Shown here: positions 48,732-57,548 of the stretch, one piece after another
Numbering within the stretch: the stretch's first letter is position 1
Layout: the number at the start of each line of letters is the position of its first letter
Assembly (NCBI GenBank): GCA_040219515.1
Contig: JAVJSI010000012.1
Span: 186,001-250,000 of the forward strand
DNA from: Acidimicrobiales bacterium
GTDB taxonomy: Bacteria > Actinomycetota > Acidimicrobiia > Acidimicrobiales > Aldehydirespiratoraceae
DNA length: 64,000 nucleotides
Direction of reading: 5' to 3'
The notes under the pieces: generated by a model
The model's database searches: none
The model's input: only the letters and a program-made list of their open reading frames with translations
Told to the model about the DNA's origin: nothing
Position numbers and translations under genes: made by a program

Positions 48732-49769
48732 TCAGGGGGCCAGCGGGCGGCCGAAGGGGAGCGATTCCTGCCACGTCGACAGGAATGTCTCGGCCTCATA
48801 GCACGCGGCGAGGAACGGACCGTCGTCGTGGGTCTTGAACTCGGCGGTGAGGTCGCCGATGTCCTCGACGATGCCGGCGAGGATCTCGGCCTCGCTGCGG
48901 TTGGCGTCGCCCCACAGTGCCAGCGTCGACCCGGCCAGCGACACGAAGTCGGCAGGCACGGCGACACCCGATCGGCCCAGTACGGCCAGCGCCCGGGCGG
49001 TGAGTGCCACTCGACCCGAGGCCACGACAGCGCTGGCTTCGCCGATCTGGGCCGCGACCTCATGGTCGACCACCCCCATCTTGGAGCCGACGAACCACAC
49101 CTGTGCGCCGCTGCCGAAGATGGACATCGGGTGGCCGACCTCCCCCAGGTCCTCGACCATGTCGGCGCCCTTGGCGCGCCATCCGTCGATCAGGTCGTCG
49201 GCGGCGAACCCGCCGGATTTCGTCACGGTGCCCGTGGCGGTGGCGATGGCCGAGACCACCCCGCCGCGTTCGATGACCGCAGCGGCGAGCGCGCCGCCGT
49301 TCTCGGCGAACCCCTCGATCGCCACGGACTTTCCGCTGAGACCGGATGCCGCATGGTGCGCCGTCACCGCGGCGCTCAATCCCTCGCAGCGGTCGGCGAA
49401 GTTCGGGCTGTCGCCGGCGAGGCGACCGGTGTCGCGTTCGTCGGCCTCACGCAGCGCTGCGAGATCGCTCTCCTCGACACCCTTGGCCGCGTCGGGGAGA
49501 TACGTGCCGGCGGCCACGAGCTCGGCACACTCGGTGGCGAAGGCGCTGACCGCGTCGGCGCGATCGGGCCATTCGGCGCTGATGCCGGCTGACGCGCCGC
49601 CTCGCTTCATGCCGAGGATCGCGTAGGTGTAGGTCTGCGAGCGAGCGAGGTCCTGCGCGCCACCCTGGAGCACCTTGCGGGCCCAGCGGACCGGACCCGA
49701 CGACGCCTCGGCGGTCTCGAGGTCGATGGCGACGAACGCGTCGGTGGAGCTGAACTTGTGGATGCGCAC
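48732..49769 (-). CDS. glutamate dehydrogenase-like (ELFV) protein, shortened
   Basis: 345 residues, shorter than most amino-acid dehydrogenases (about 350-450). ILGMKRGGASAGI aligns with the glycine-rich substrate loop, TYLPDAAKGVEESDL with the catalytic-Asp segment, and GLSGKSVAIEGFAENGGALAAA with the NAD-binding loop (GFxxxG), followed by ERGGVVSAIATATG. The hexamer-forming N terminus is reduced and the glycine-rich loop atypical. It may oxidise another amino acid or be regulatory. Upstream of PhyH on the same strand. Confidence 0.62.
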   Translation of the reverse strand: MRIHKFSSTDAFVAIDLETAEASSGPVRWARKVLQGGAQDLARSQTYTYAILGMKRGGASAGISAEWPDRADAVSAFATECAELVAAGTYLPDAAKGVEESDLAALREADERDTGRLAGDSPNFADRCEGLSAAVTAHHAASGLSGKSVAIEGFAENGGALAAAVIERGGVVSAIATATGTVTKSGGFAADDLIDGWRAKGADMVEDLGEVGHPMSIFGSGAQVWFVGSKMGVVDHEVAAQIGEASAVVASGRVALTARALAVLGRSGVAVPADFVSLAGSTLALWGDANRSEAEILAGIVEDIGDLTAEFKTHDDGPFLAACYEAETFLSTWQESLPFGRPLAP

Positions 49770-49813
49770 GACGCCGAGCGTAGGTGACGCGCCGCAGCCG
49801 CGACGGATTCGCG

Positions 49814-50467
49814 CTAGTCGCCGTCGGCCCGGCCGCCGATCCGCTTGATGACCTTGGCCGGCACCCCACCGGCGACGCAGTGCGCGGGCACGTCCTGGTT
49901 GACGACCGCGCCCGCTGCGATCACCGCATTGCGCCCGATCGTGACCCCGGGCAGCACGACCGCGCCATGACCGATCCAGCTGCCGTCGCCGATGCGTACG
50001 GGACGGTGGTCACCCAGCTGTCGACCGATCGGCGTGTCCGGATCGTCCATCCCGTGGTTGGCATCGGTCACGAACACGTCCTGACCGAACCACACGTCGT
50101 CGCCGATCTCGATCGACTCGTGGGCGGTGATGCCGCAGCGGATGCCGATCACGCAGCGGTCACCGATGACCAACGCCCGTGCCGGGGTCAGATGCTCCGA
50201 GCCCGGGTAGCCGGCGCTGAGTGTGGCGTAGGGGGCGATCATGGTGCCGGCTCCGATGTGGATCTGGCCGGGTCCGACCAGGGCGGACATCGGAAAGGCG
50301 ATCACACTGCCCTCGCCGATCGCGCCGAAGCGATCGCTGCGGGCCGACCCGGGATGGATCCCACCCGTCGACTGCACGACTCGCCAGCCGCGGTGCACGG
50401 CCTCGCCGGCGATCCGGCGCATCCGTCGGCGAAGCAGGACGACCGGCGCAGCGGACATGAGCGACAT
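49814..50467 (-). CDS. left-handed beta-helix (hexapeptide) acyltransferase
   Basis: 217 residues. Hexapeptide repeats run from about residue 50 to 205: IGAGTMIAPYATLSAG, IGDRCVIGIRCGITAH, IGDDVWFGQDVFVTDANH and IGDGSWIGHGAVVLPGVTIG, ending GAVVNQDVPAHCVAGGVPAK. The His in TDANHG is the usual catalytic position of maltose/galactoside O-acetyltransferase-like enzymes. Probably acetylates a sugar of a surface polysaccharide. Two Met codons (50467, 50458) could start it. Confidence 0.78.
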   Translation of the reverse strand: MSLMSAAPVVLLRRRMRRIAGEAVHRGWRVVQSTGGIHPGSARSDRFGAIGEGSVIAFPMSALVGPGQIHIGAGTMIAPYATLSAGYPGSEHLTPARALVIGDRCVIGIRCGITAHESIEIGDDVWFGQDVFVTDANHGMDDPDTPIGRQLGDHRPVRIGDGSWIGHGAVVLPGVTIGRNAVIAAGAVVNQDVPAHCVAGGVPAKVIKRIGGRADGD

Positions 50468-50523
50468 CGTCGGACACTAGGCCAGCGCCGGCTCCGGGCC
50501 CCGGCTGCAGCTACCGTCAGCCC

Positions 50524-50853
50524 ATGGCCGAGGAACTGGTGCCCGTGTTCCGTGTCGCCGATGCCGCGGCGGCAGCCGAGTGGTATCAGCGGTTGGGATT
50601 CACCGTGATCGGTGAACACCGCTTCGCGCCCGACCTCCCGTGCTACATGTTCCTGGCCCGCAACGGGGTACATCTGCACCTGTCGGAACACACCGGCGAC
50701 GCGAGACCCGACACGCTCGTCTACTTCTATGTCGACGATGTCGATGTCATCGCCGACGAATTCGGTGTCACCGTCGAGACGCAGCCCTGGGCCCGTGAGA
50801 TCGAGCTCCGTGACCCGGACGGCAACCGTCTGCGGATCGGCACGCCGGTCTGA
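50524..50853 (+). CDS. VOC-superfamily (glyoxalase/bleomycin-resistance-like) protein
   Basis: 109 residues of beta-alpha-beta-beta-beta modules: VPVFRVADAAAAAEWYQRLGFTVI, YMFLARNGVHLHLSEH, VYFYVDDVDVIADEF, EIELRDPDGNRLRIG. Metal-ligand type residues (H in HLHLSEH, E in EIELRDPD) are present. Such single-VOC proteins give bleomycin-type drug binding or a small lyase activity; the gene stands alone. Confidence 0.78.
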   Translation: MAEELVPVFRVADAAAAAEWYQRLGFTVIGEHRFAPDLPCYMFLARNGVHLHLSEHTGDARPDTLVYFYVDDVDVIADEFGVTVETQPWAREIELRDPDGNRLRIGTPV

Positions 50854-50892
50854 CCACTATCGGTGAGGGGCGACAGGAACTACCGTTGCACG

Positions 50893-53800
50893 ATGGGGGT
50901 TCGGTCACGGAGCGGCGCAGTCGGACTGGTGCTCGCGCTCGGCGGGTCACTGATCTCGATCGGTAGCGTCGCTGCGGAGGACACCCCGCCGGCTGCGCCC
51001 ACACCGGCGGAGGCGGAGGAGGAGCTTCTCTACGCCACCGAGGGCAACCGTCTGCGACGGTTCGACATCGACACGATCGGCACGGCCGATGTCGCCCAGG
51101 ACGTGCTCGTGGACACCGCGGCCGATGAACCCACCGGCGGGCGCGACGTCAACGGAGAGATCTGCTTCCTGCCCGACGGGTCGGGCCGATTCGTGCTCGG
51201 CGAGGACACGGGCCAGCCGAACCCGCCGGCCGGATGGGGCATCTTCTCTCCCGATGGTGCGCAGCTGGCGAAGCTGACGGCGACCTACTTCGAGTCCGGC
51301 GCCGAGCCCCACGGCTGCGAGTTCGCGCCGGATGGCGCCCTCTTCACCAGCGAAGTCGGCTTCCAGGGGTTCGGCACCGCCAACGGCCAGCTGCTGATGT
51401 GGTTCGACATCGACAGCCCCACGCCCACCTTCTGCAAGATCGCCACCGATCTCGGCACGGCCGGATCGGTGACGATCGACCACGACGGCCGGGTCTACGT
51501 CTCGCAGTCGTCGGGCCTCTCCATCGAACGGTTCAGTCCGCCCTTCCCGACCGCGGCGACGCCGGCGGGCGGGTGCGGTGGGGCTGACTCGACCGGGGCT
51601 CCGGTGGCCGACACCGTTCAACGGGAGACCTTCGCGTCCCCGGGCGACGGCATGCTGACGTTCTCGGGCCTGGCCGTCGCCCCGAATGGCAACATCTACG
51701 CCGGGAGCGTGCTGACCGGCAACATCGCCGAGTACGCGCCCGACGGTTCGCTCGTTCGAATGATCCTCCTCACCGACGAGACCGCGTTGCCGATTTCGAC
51801 CGGACACCCCCAGGGACTCGCCGTGGGCTCCGATGGCACGCTCTACTACGCCGATCTCGATCTGCGCGGTTCGCTTCCCGACGTCGGGCCGGGCCCCGAC
51901 GGCAAGGTGCGTCGGATTCGTTTCGATCTCGACGGCGAACCCCTCGATCCGGAGATCGTGCGCGACGGACTGGCCTTTCCCGACGGGCTCGGCATCGGCC
52001 CCGGTGACCTCGAGACACCAGAGGTCGAGATCGGTCCGTGGCCGACGCACGCCGGCGGGCCCGACCGTCAGTTCTTCAACGCTGACGAGCAGTGGCTCAC
52101 CGCGGAATCGGTCGGGCGGCTCGTGGAACGCTGGCGATTCCCGGCCGATGCCGTCGTCACCGCGTCGCCGTCGGTGGCCGACGTCGCGATGACCGACGGT
52201 TCGAGCCGGCGCATCGTGTTCGTGTCGTCGTGGGACGGGTTCATCTACGCGATCGACTGGGCCACCGGCGCCGAAGTCTGGCGCTTCGCATGGGACGAGC
52301 AGCCGGGCGCGTCGTTCCCGGCCGCGGGTTCGACCACGCTGGCGACGGTCGGCCAAACCACGCTCGTCATCGTCGGGGCCGGTGAGAATCTCTACGGGAT
52401 CGATGCGGCCACCGGTGCAGAGGAGTGGCGGTTCACCGCCGGCACCGGTTGCGTCGATCCCGCGACGGGACTGCCGCCGGGACTCTGTGGCTTCTCGGGT
52501 GAACGCAACCAGATCGAGTCGACGCCGATCGTGGCCCACAACACCGCCTACTTCGGCATGGACGTGAACGATGTGGCGACCGGAAAGGGCGGCTTCTACG
52601 CCGTCGACGTTCGGGACGGTTCGCTCGTCTGGTACTTCGACGTCGAGACGGGCATGACCTGTCGGGCCGATCCGAGCGACGACATCCGCCGTTTCGACGG
52701 CTACCACTCCGAAGCCGAACTCGGTCTGCCGACCGGGTTCTTGTCGTCACGCCCCGGGTGCGACTTCGATCGAGGCCCCACCGGCTGCGGCAACGTGTGG
52801 TCGTCGCCCGCCTACGACCCGATCCGCGAGGCGCTCTACTTCGGAACGAGCAATTGCGACACGGATCTCGACCCCGCCACGCCGGCGCCCACGCCGATCA
52901 TGCCCGCCTACGACGAAGCCCTCGTCGCCATCGGGGTCGACGGGTCGCCGCTCTGGCGCTGGCGACCACGTGAAGTCGACAACGACGACCTCGCCTTCGG
53001 TGCCGCCCCGAACCTCTTCTCGATCGAGGTCGGCGGCGCGTTGGTGGATGTCGTCGGCATCGGCGGCAAGGACGGCACGTACTACGTCCTCGATCGCGAC
53101 GGCGTCAACGAGACGACCGGGCGGAGTTGGAACGACGACAGCCCCCGTGATCTGCCGTACTGGGAGACCAACGTCGTGCCCGGCGGCGCGATCGGCGGGA
53201 TCATCGCCACCGCCGCGGTCGACGAGGACCGCCGACGCGTGGTCTTCTCCACGGCCCCGGGCTTCGACGTGTTCTCCCCACAGCGTCCGACCGTTCACGC
53301 GCTGGACCTCGACACCGGCGCGGTGGTCTGGCAGCACGCCGAGGAGGTCTTCCCCGCCGGTGATGCCAGCTACGCGCCCACGAGTGCGGTGCCCGGGGTC
53401 GTGATCGTGGGAAGCGTCGTCAGCCCTCACCTGCGGATGTTCGATGCCGACGACGGCAGCCTGCTGTTCGACGAGGTCGTCGGCAACTCTGCGACTTTCT
53501 CGGGTATCTCTTCGGGCGCCGCCGTCGTCGACGGCACGATCGTGGTGGGCTCGGGGATCGGGTCCCGGTCGAGCGGAGGGTCGAGCCCGGGCGATTTCGC
53601 GGCGGACACCCCCGCCGACATCGTCGCTCTCTGCGTGCAGGGCGCGCCCGGGTGCCCGGGGCCGCTTCCGAAGGTGGTGCCCGGATTCGTCGAGGTCGCC
53701 GAAGGCGAAGGTCCGACCACGGCACGCATTCCGGTGTCGCTGTCCTTCCCATCGGCACTCGAGGTGACGGCGTCGTGGTCGGTGATCGACGTCGGCGATC

Positions 53801-54330
53801 TCTCGCCCGGCGAGATCGTCAGCGCGTCGGGCACCGTCGTGTTCTCCCCGGGTGAGACCGAGACCTTCATCGATGTGGAGCTCGACGGCGATGAACTCGA
53901 TGAGGTCGACGAGATCGGAGTGGTCGCGGTGGGAAAGCCCGTCAACGCGTCGATGGGTGGGTACTGGGGCCTCGGGTTCGTTCGGGTCATCGACGATGAT
54001 CCGCCGCCTGCGGGCCGCATCGGCAACGGGCTCGCGAGGGAAGGCGACGGCACGCTGCGGATCCCCGTCCGGCTCTCCGGCATCAGCGGGAGCGACGTCG
54101 AGATGACCTGGGAGTACCGCAAGGGCAGCGCGGAGGTCGGATCCGACCTCGTCAGTGCGGCCGGGTCGGTACGGATTCCGTCTGGGGCCAGGGTCGGCTG
54201 GATCGAGGTCGAGTTGGTCGACGACGCGACACGCGAACGCCTCGAGTACGCGGTGTTCGAGTTGTCCGCCGCTGACGGCGTCGAGATCGGTCGTCGCTAC
54301 GGGATCGGGCTGATCATCGACGACGACTGA
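50893..54330 (+). CDS. exported quinoprotein-like beta-propeller protein with Calx-beta repeats
   Basis: 1145 residues from ATG 50893. Signal peptide MGVRSRSGAVGLVLALGGSL to about residue 30; an SMP-30/NHL-type propeller (about 40-370: GRFVLGEDTGQPNPP, FSGLAVAPNGNIYAGS); a PQQ-type second propeller (about 400-900: VSSWDGFIYAIDWATGAEVW, GENLYGIDAATGAEEWRF, IGGKDGTYYVLDRDG) with a Cys-rich insert; and two Calx-beta domains at the end (GPTTARIPVSLSFP, DGTLRIPVRLSG). The PQQ blades resemble alcohol-dehydrogenase/PqqE-type quinoproteins, but no PQQ ligand set was confirmed. Secreted or wall-attached; no membrane anchor at the C terminus. Confidence 0.8.
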   Translation: MGVRSRSGAVGLVLALGGSLISIGSVAAEDTPPAAPTPAEAEEELLYATEGNRLRRFDIDTIGTADVAQDVLVDTAADEPTGGRDVNGEICFLPDGSGRFVLGEDTGQPNPPAGWGIFSPDGAQLAKLTATYFESGAEPHGCEFAPDGALFTSEVGFQGFGTANGQLLMWFDIDSPTPTFCKIATDLGTAGSVTIDHDGRVYVSQSSGLSIERFSPPFPTAATPAGGCGGADSTGAPVADTVQRETFASPGDGMLTFSGLAVAPNGNIYAGSVLTGNIAEYAPDGSLVRMILLTDETALPISTGHPQGLAVGSDGTLYYADLDLRGSLPDVGPGPDGKVRRIRFDLDGEPLDPEIVRDGLAFPDGLGIGPGDLETPEVEIGPWPTHAGGPDRQFFNADEQWLTAESVGRLVERWRFPADAVVTASPSVADVAMTDGSSRRIVFVSSWDGFIYAIDWATGAEVWRFAWDEQPGASFPAAGSTTLATVGQTTLVIVGAGENLYGIDAATGAEEWRFTAGTGCVDPATGLPPGLCGFSGERNQIESTPIVAHNTAYFGMDVNDVATGKGGFYAVDVRDGSLVWYFDVETGMTCRADPSDDIRRFDGYHSEAELGLPTGFLSSRPGCDFDRGPTGCGNVWSSPAYDPIREALYFGTSNCDTDLDPATPAPTPIMPAYDEALVAIGVDGSPLWRWRPREVDNDDLAFGAAPNLFSIEVGGALVDVVGIGGKDGTYYVLDRDGVNETTGRSWNDDSPRDLPYWETNVVPGGAIGGIIATAAVDEDRRRVVFSTAPGFDVFSPQRPTVHALDLDTGAVVWQHAEEVFPAGDASYAPTSAVPGVVIVGSVVSPHLRMFDADDGSLLFDEVVGNSATFSGISSGAAVVDGTIVVGSGIGSRSSGGSSPGDFAADTPADIVALCVQGAPGCPGPLPKVVPGFVEVAEGEGPTTARIPVSLSFPSALEVTASWSVIDVGDLSPGEIVSASGTVVFSPGETETFIDVELDGDELDEVDEIGVVAVGKPVNASMGGYWGLGFVRVIDDDPPPAGRIGNGLAREGDGTLRIPVRLSGISGSDVEMTWEYRKGSAEVGSDLVSAAGSVRIPSGARVGWIEVELVDDATRERLEYAVFELSAADGVEIGRRYGIGLIIDDD

Positions 54331-54345
54331 TCGTCGAGCCGATGC

Positions 54346-54543
54346 TCAGTCGTCGACGATCTCGATCGCGAACTCGGGGCAGTTGTCCGCCGCGAGCTGC
54401 GCCTTCTCCTCGAGTTCGGACGGGACGACGCCGTCGACCAGCAGGATCGCGTAGCCCTCGTCGTCGGTGTCGAACAGCTCGGGGGCGAGCATGTAGCAGC
54501 GGTTGTGGCCCTGGCAGGCGTCGCGGTCGTACTTGATCTTCAC
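54346..54543 (-). CDS. [3Fe-4S] ferredoxin
   Basis: 65 residues from GTG 54543. Cluster cysteines C10, C16 (CQGHNRC) and C55 (NCPEF), the three-cysteine pattern of the ferredoxins serving actinobacterial P450s. It lies 11 bp downstream of a P450 gene and is probably its electron donor. Adjacent to the convergent quinoprotein gene end. Confidence 0.88.
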   Translation of the reverse strand: MKIKYDRDACQGHNRCYMLAPELFDTDDEGYAILLVDGVVPSELEEKAQLAADNCPEFAIEIVDD

Positions 54544-54553
54544 AGCTGTGACC

Positions 54554-55783
54554 CTAGTTCTCGTCGGTCGACGCGGCGGCCGGGCCGAGACGGACGGGCA
54601 ACGAGCGGGGTCCGCGGACCTGGCCGGTCGACCAGGTGACGGCACCGGCGTCGGCGAGCTCGAAATCGGGGAAGGCGTCCATCCACTCTTCGAGGGCGAC
54701 GCGCATCTCCATACGGGCCAGGTTGGAGCCCACGCAACGATGGATCCCGAGCCCGAACGCGGTATGGCGATTGCGCTGGCGGTCGATGATGAATTCCCCG
54801 GCATGCTCGAATGCCTCGGGGTCGCGATTGGCGGCCGGGAACGGCAGCAGGGTCCAGTCGCCTTCCTTCATCGGGCAGCCGCCGACCTCGACGTCTTCGG
54901 CGACGAGCCGGGCCATCGTGACCGGCGCGTAGAACCGCAGGAACTCCTCGAGCGCGAACGGTCGCACGTCGGGGTCGGTGATCCACCGCTTTCGGTCGAC
55001 CGGGTGCTGGGCCATGTGCCAGAGGCTCGAGCCGATGCCCGACCAGGTGGTGTCGATGCCGGCGATGATCAACAGCGCGATGGTGCCGCGAACGTGTTCG
55101 TCCTGGAGGGCCATGCCATCGATGTCGGCAGTGCACAGGTAGCTGATCAGATCGTCGCCCAGGTTCTCTCGACGCTCCTTGACCCGGGTGTCGAGGTAGT
55201 AGTCGAGGGTGTCCTCCCACGATGCGACGGTGTTCTGGCCGGGCTCCTCCATGATGCGGTGGATGAACACGCGGAACTTGTCGCCGTCCTCGCGGGGCAG
55301 GCCGAGCATGTCGGCGATGACCTTCACGGGAATGTGCTGGGCGTACTCGGTGGCGGCGTCGACGGTGTCGAGGCCCCGGGTCTTGATGTCGTCGATCAGC
55401 TCACGGCAGGTGTCGCGAGCCGTGGATTCCCAGCCTTCGATGGCCTTGGGCGAGAAGAACTCGAGCAGGAACTTGCGGGCGATCGCGTGGAACGGAGGAT
55501 CCGAGGTGATGGGCGGGGCGTAGCCCATGGGGCGGGGGGCCTCGGGACGCCAGTCGGTGACGATGATGCCCTGCGACGTGAAGTGGTGGGTGTCCTTCGC
55601 GATGGCCGCGACGTCCTCGTGGCGGGTCGGCAGCCAGGCGCCACCGAATCGTTCGGTGTGCGCAACCGGGCAGGTCTCGCGCAGCTCGTCCCAGATCTCG
55701 GGCGCCGCGGCAGCGTAGTCGGGGTGCGTGTGGTCGAAATCGGTCGCCCAATCGGCGATCGGTGGGCGTGGGACATCAGGCAT
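54554..55783 (-). CDS. cytochrome P450
   Basis: 409 residues. I-helix IAGIDTTWSG, K-helix EEFLRF (ExxR), and the haem loop AFGLGIHRCVGSNLARME with the thiolate C350. Soluble bacterial type, no membrane helix. Monooxygenates an unknown substrate, using the ferredoxin encoded 11 bp downstream. A TTACG-C-CGTAA palindrome at 55802-55812 precedes it. Confidence 0.9.
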   Translation of the reverse strand: MPDVPRPPIADWATDFDHTHPDYAAAAPEIWDELRETCPVAHTERFGGAWLPTRHEDVAAIAKDTHHFTSQGIIVTDWRPEAPRPMGYAPPITSDPPFHAIARKFLLEFFSPKAIEGWESTARDTCRELIDDIKTRGLDTVDAATEYAQHIPVKVIADMLGLPREDGDKFRVFIHRIMEEPGQNTVASWEDTLDYYLDTRVKERRENLGDDLISYLCTADIDGMALQDEHVRGTIALLIIAGIDTTWSGIGSSLWHMAQHPVDRKRWITDPDVRPFALEEFLRFYAPVTMARLVAEDVEVGGCPMKEGDWTLLPFPAANRDPEAFEHAGEFIIDRQRNRHTAFGLGIHRCVGSNLARMEMRVALEEWMDAFPDFELADAGAVTWSTGQVRGPRSLPVRLGPAAASTDEN

Positions 55784-55801
55784 CGGGACTCCCCAGAGGA
55801 T

Positions 55802-55812
55802 TTACGCCGTAA
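55802..55812. promoter_or_regulatory. TTACGCCGTAA palindrome before the P450 gene
   Basis: TTACG-C-CGTAA, 19-29 bp upstream of the P450 ATG (minus strand). Short but perfect, in AT-richer sequence than the surroundings; a likely operator or promoter element. Confidence 0.4.
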
Positions 55813-55858
55813 GTCTACCCAGCCCTCATCGGCAGAAGTCCACCACATCTGACGGTTT

Positions 55859-56689
55859 TCAGAGGAGCCCGGTGTAGGGGTCGCTCGGGTGGCTGCCCGC
55901 TTCGAGGTCGGCGAAGCGGCGGCCGGCTGCGGGAAGGGTGAGTTCGTGGGTGAGCACCCAGAATTCGTCGTTCACGACGGCGTCGTGGACCCGGTCGGCG
56001 ACGGTCGCCGTGGCGATGCCGGCCACGCTGATCACCTCCCGCAGCGGCGCCATGGTCGCGGCGGACGCAGCCGTCATCTCGACACCGTCGGTGCGGTTGC
56101 GTTCACTCTCGAAGATCTTCGTGTCGACCAGGTTCGGGCAGAGCACGCTGACCCCCACCCCCTGAGGATGGGTCTCGCGCCACAGCGCTTCGCTCATGCC
56201 GACCACTGCGTGTTTTGTGGCGCAGTAGAGACCGAGTGCGGCGTTGGTGACCAGGCCGGCCTCGCTGGCGGTGTTGACGATGTGCCCGACGCCCTGTTCG
56301 AGCATCAGAGGAACGAAGGCGGTGACGCCGTAGGCCACGCCGAGCACGTTGACGTCGACGGCCCAGCGCCAGTCGGCCGGCGTGGTCTCGGCCATCGGAC
56401 CGCCGGGCGCCACGCCGGCGTTGTTGCACACGAGGTGTACGGCACCGAAGACCGACAGGGCCTGGTCGCGCAGCGATTCCACGGCATCGCTGTCGCGAAC
56501 ATCGGTCAGCACGCCGAGCACGCGGGCGCCGTCGGACTCGAGCCGGGTGGCCTCCCGGGCCAGGGTCTCCTCCTCGATGTCGGCCATGACCACCGACATC
56601 CCTGCGGCGACGAAGCGCTCGGTGAGCGCGAGGCCGATGCCGCCGGCGGCTCCGGTGATGACCGCGGTGCGGTCGGCGAGATCCTGCAT
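55859..56689 (-). CDS. short-chain dehydrogenase/reductase
   Basis: 276 residues. TGAAGGIGLAL cofactor loop, NNAGVA, NTASEAGLV with the serine, and YCATKHAVVGMSE with Tyr/Lys. The 30-residue C-terminal extension (FWVLTHELTLPAAGRRFADL) is usual for this SDR subgroup. Lies upstream of the P450/ferredoxin pair on the same strand with a 75-bp gap and may act on the hydroxylated product. Confidence 0.85.
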   Translation of the reverse strand: MQDLADRTAVITGAAGGIGLALTERFVAAGMSVVMADIEEETLAREATRLESDGARVLGVLTDVRDSDAVESLRDQALSVFGAVHLVCNNAGVAPGGPMAETTPADWRWAVDVNVLGVAYGVTAFVPLMLEQGVGHIVNTASEAGLVTNAALGLYCATKHAVVGMSEALWRETHPQGVGVSVLCPNLVDTKIFESERNRTDGVEMTAASAATMAPLREVISVAGIATATVADRVHDAVVNDEFWVLTHELTLPAAGRRFADLEAGSHPSDPYTGLL

Positions 56690-56732
56690 GTCTGCCTCCT
56701 GAGATCGAGACCCGAGGTTAGGTGAAGCCGCG

Positions 56733-57548
56733 TCACCCCTCGCCGGCGAGGTGGCGAAGGCGCTGGAGTTCGGTGGCGCGCTCGCTGACCGCAGAGAGCG
56801 CGCCGAGGGCTTCGCGGAGGAGATCCGACGATTGGCTCTGGCGTGGTCGTTCGGCGATGACGATGAGGTCCGGGCCGTCGCGGCGGCTGAGCTTGCCCAG
56901 CGTGGTCGCGCCCCGGTCGGTGCGGGTGGTGACGACCGCAGCGTCGTTTGCCGGAAGCACGTCGAGCGCCCACGTGGCCATCGTTCCCGGCTCCGCGAGA
57001 GCGGAGTAAGGCGTGCTGCTCCAACGAGGCAGGGCGAACCGGTCGCCGTCCACGGCGACGATGGCCACGTTGTCGGCCTTCAGCAGCTCGCTGACCTCGC
57101 CCACCGCTCGGGACATCAACTCGTCGAAGCCGAGTGGCCCGCTGAGCGCGACCAGAAGGTGGCGAAGCGCGTGGGCGAGCTTCGTCGCCTCCACGGCGTC
57201 CTCCAGCGTCTTCACGTCGGCGGATCGGCGCTCGAACAGGAGCGTCATCGCGCCCACCAGGATGAGGGACGAGGCAACGAGGCATCGGTTGAGCACCGTC
57301 GCGGTGTCGATGTCGTTCGACGCGATCGCGTTGATGTAACCGGCGGCGACCGTCGCCCCGAGCGACGCGGCGAGTGTGAGCGACGTGAGCCGGCGAGACA
57401 GGAACGCAGCCGACAGCACGATCGGGATGTTGTAGATGATCGCGACCACGACCTGCTGAGGCGTGCTGAGATCGATCACCAGACCGCCGAAGACCAACGC
57501 CAGGCACGCGACCGTCGCCGGTGCGCGCCGTTGCAGCCGAGTTCTCAC
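56733..57548 (-). CDS. membrane GAF-domain sensor without kinase domain
   Basis: 271 residues from GTG 57548, overlapping the ktrA stop (GTGA). Three to four transmembrane helices in residues 10-105, a short coiled segment (DVKTLEDAVEATKLAHALRH), then a GAF-like domain (about 125-245: FDELMSRAVGEVSELLKADNVAIVAV, PDLIVIAERPR). No HisKA or HATPase follows. Coupled to the KtrAB potassium system, so it may sense membrane or ionic state. Confidence 0.68.
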   Translation of the reverse strand: MRTRLQRRAPATVACLALVFGGLVIDLSTPQQVVVAIIYNIPIVLSAAFLSRRLTSLTLAASLGATVAAGYINAIASNDIDTATVLNRCLVASSLILVGAMTLLFERRSADVKTLEDAVEATKLAHALRHLLVALSGPLGFDELMSRAVGEVSELLKADNVAIVAVDGDRFALPRWSSTPYSALAEPGTMATWALDVLPANDAAVVTTRTDRGATTLGKLSRRDGPDLIVIAERPRQSQSSDLLREALGALSAVSERATELQRLRHLAGEG

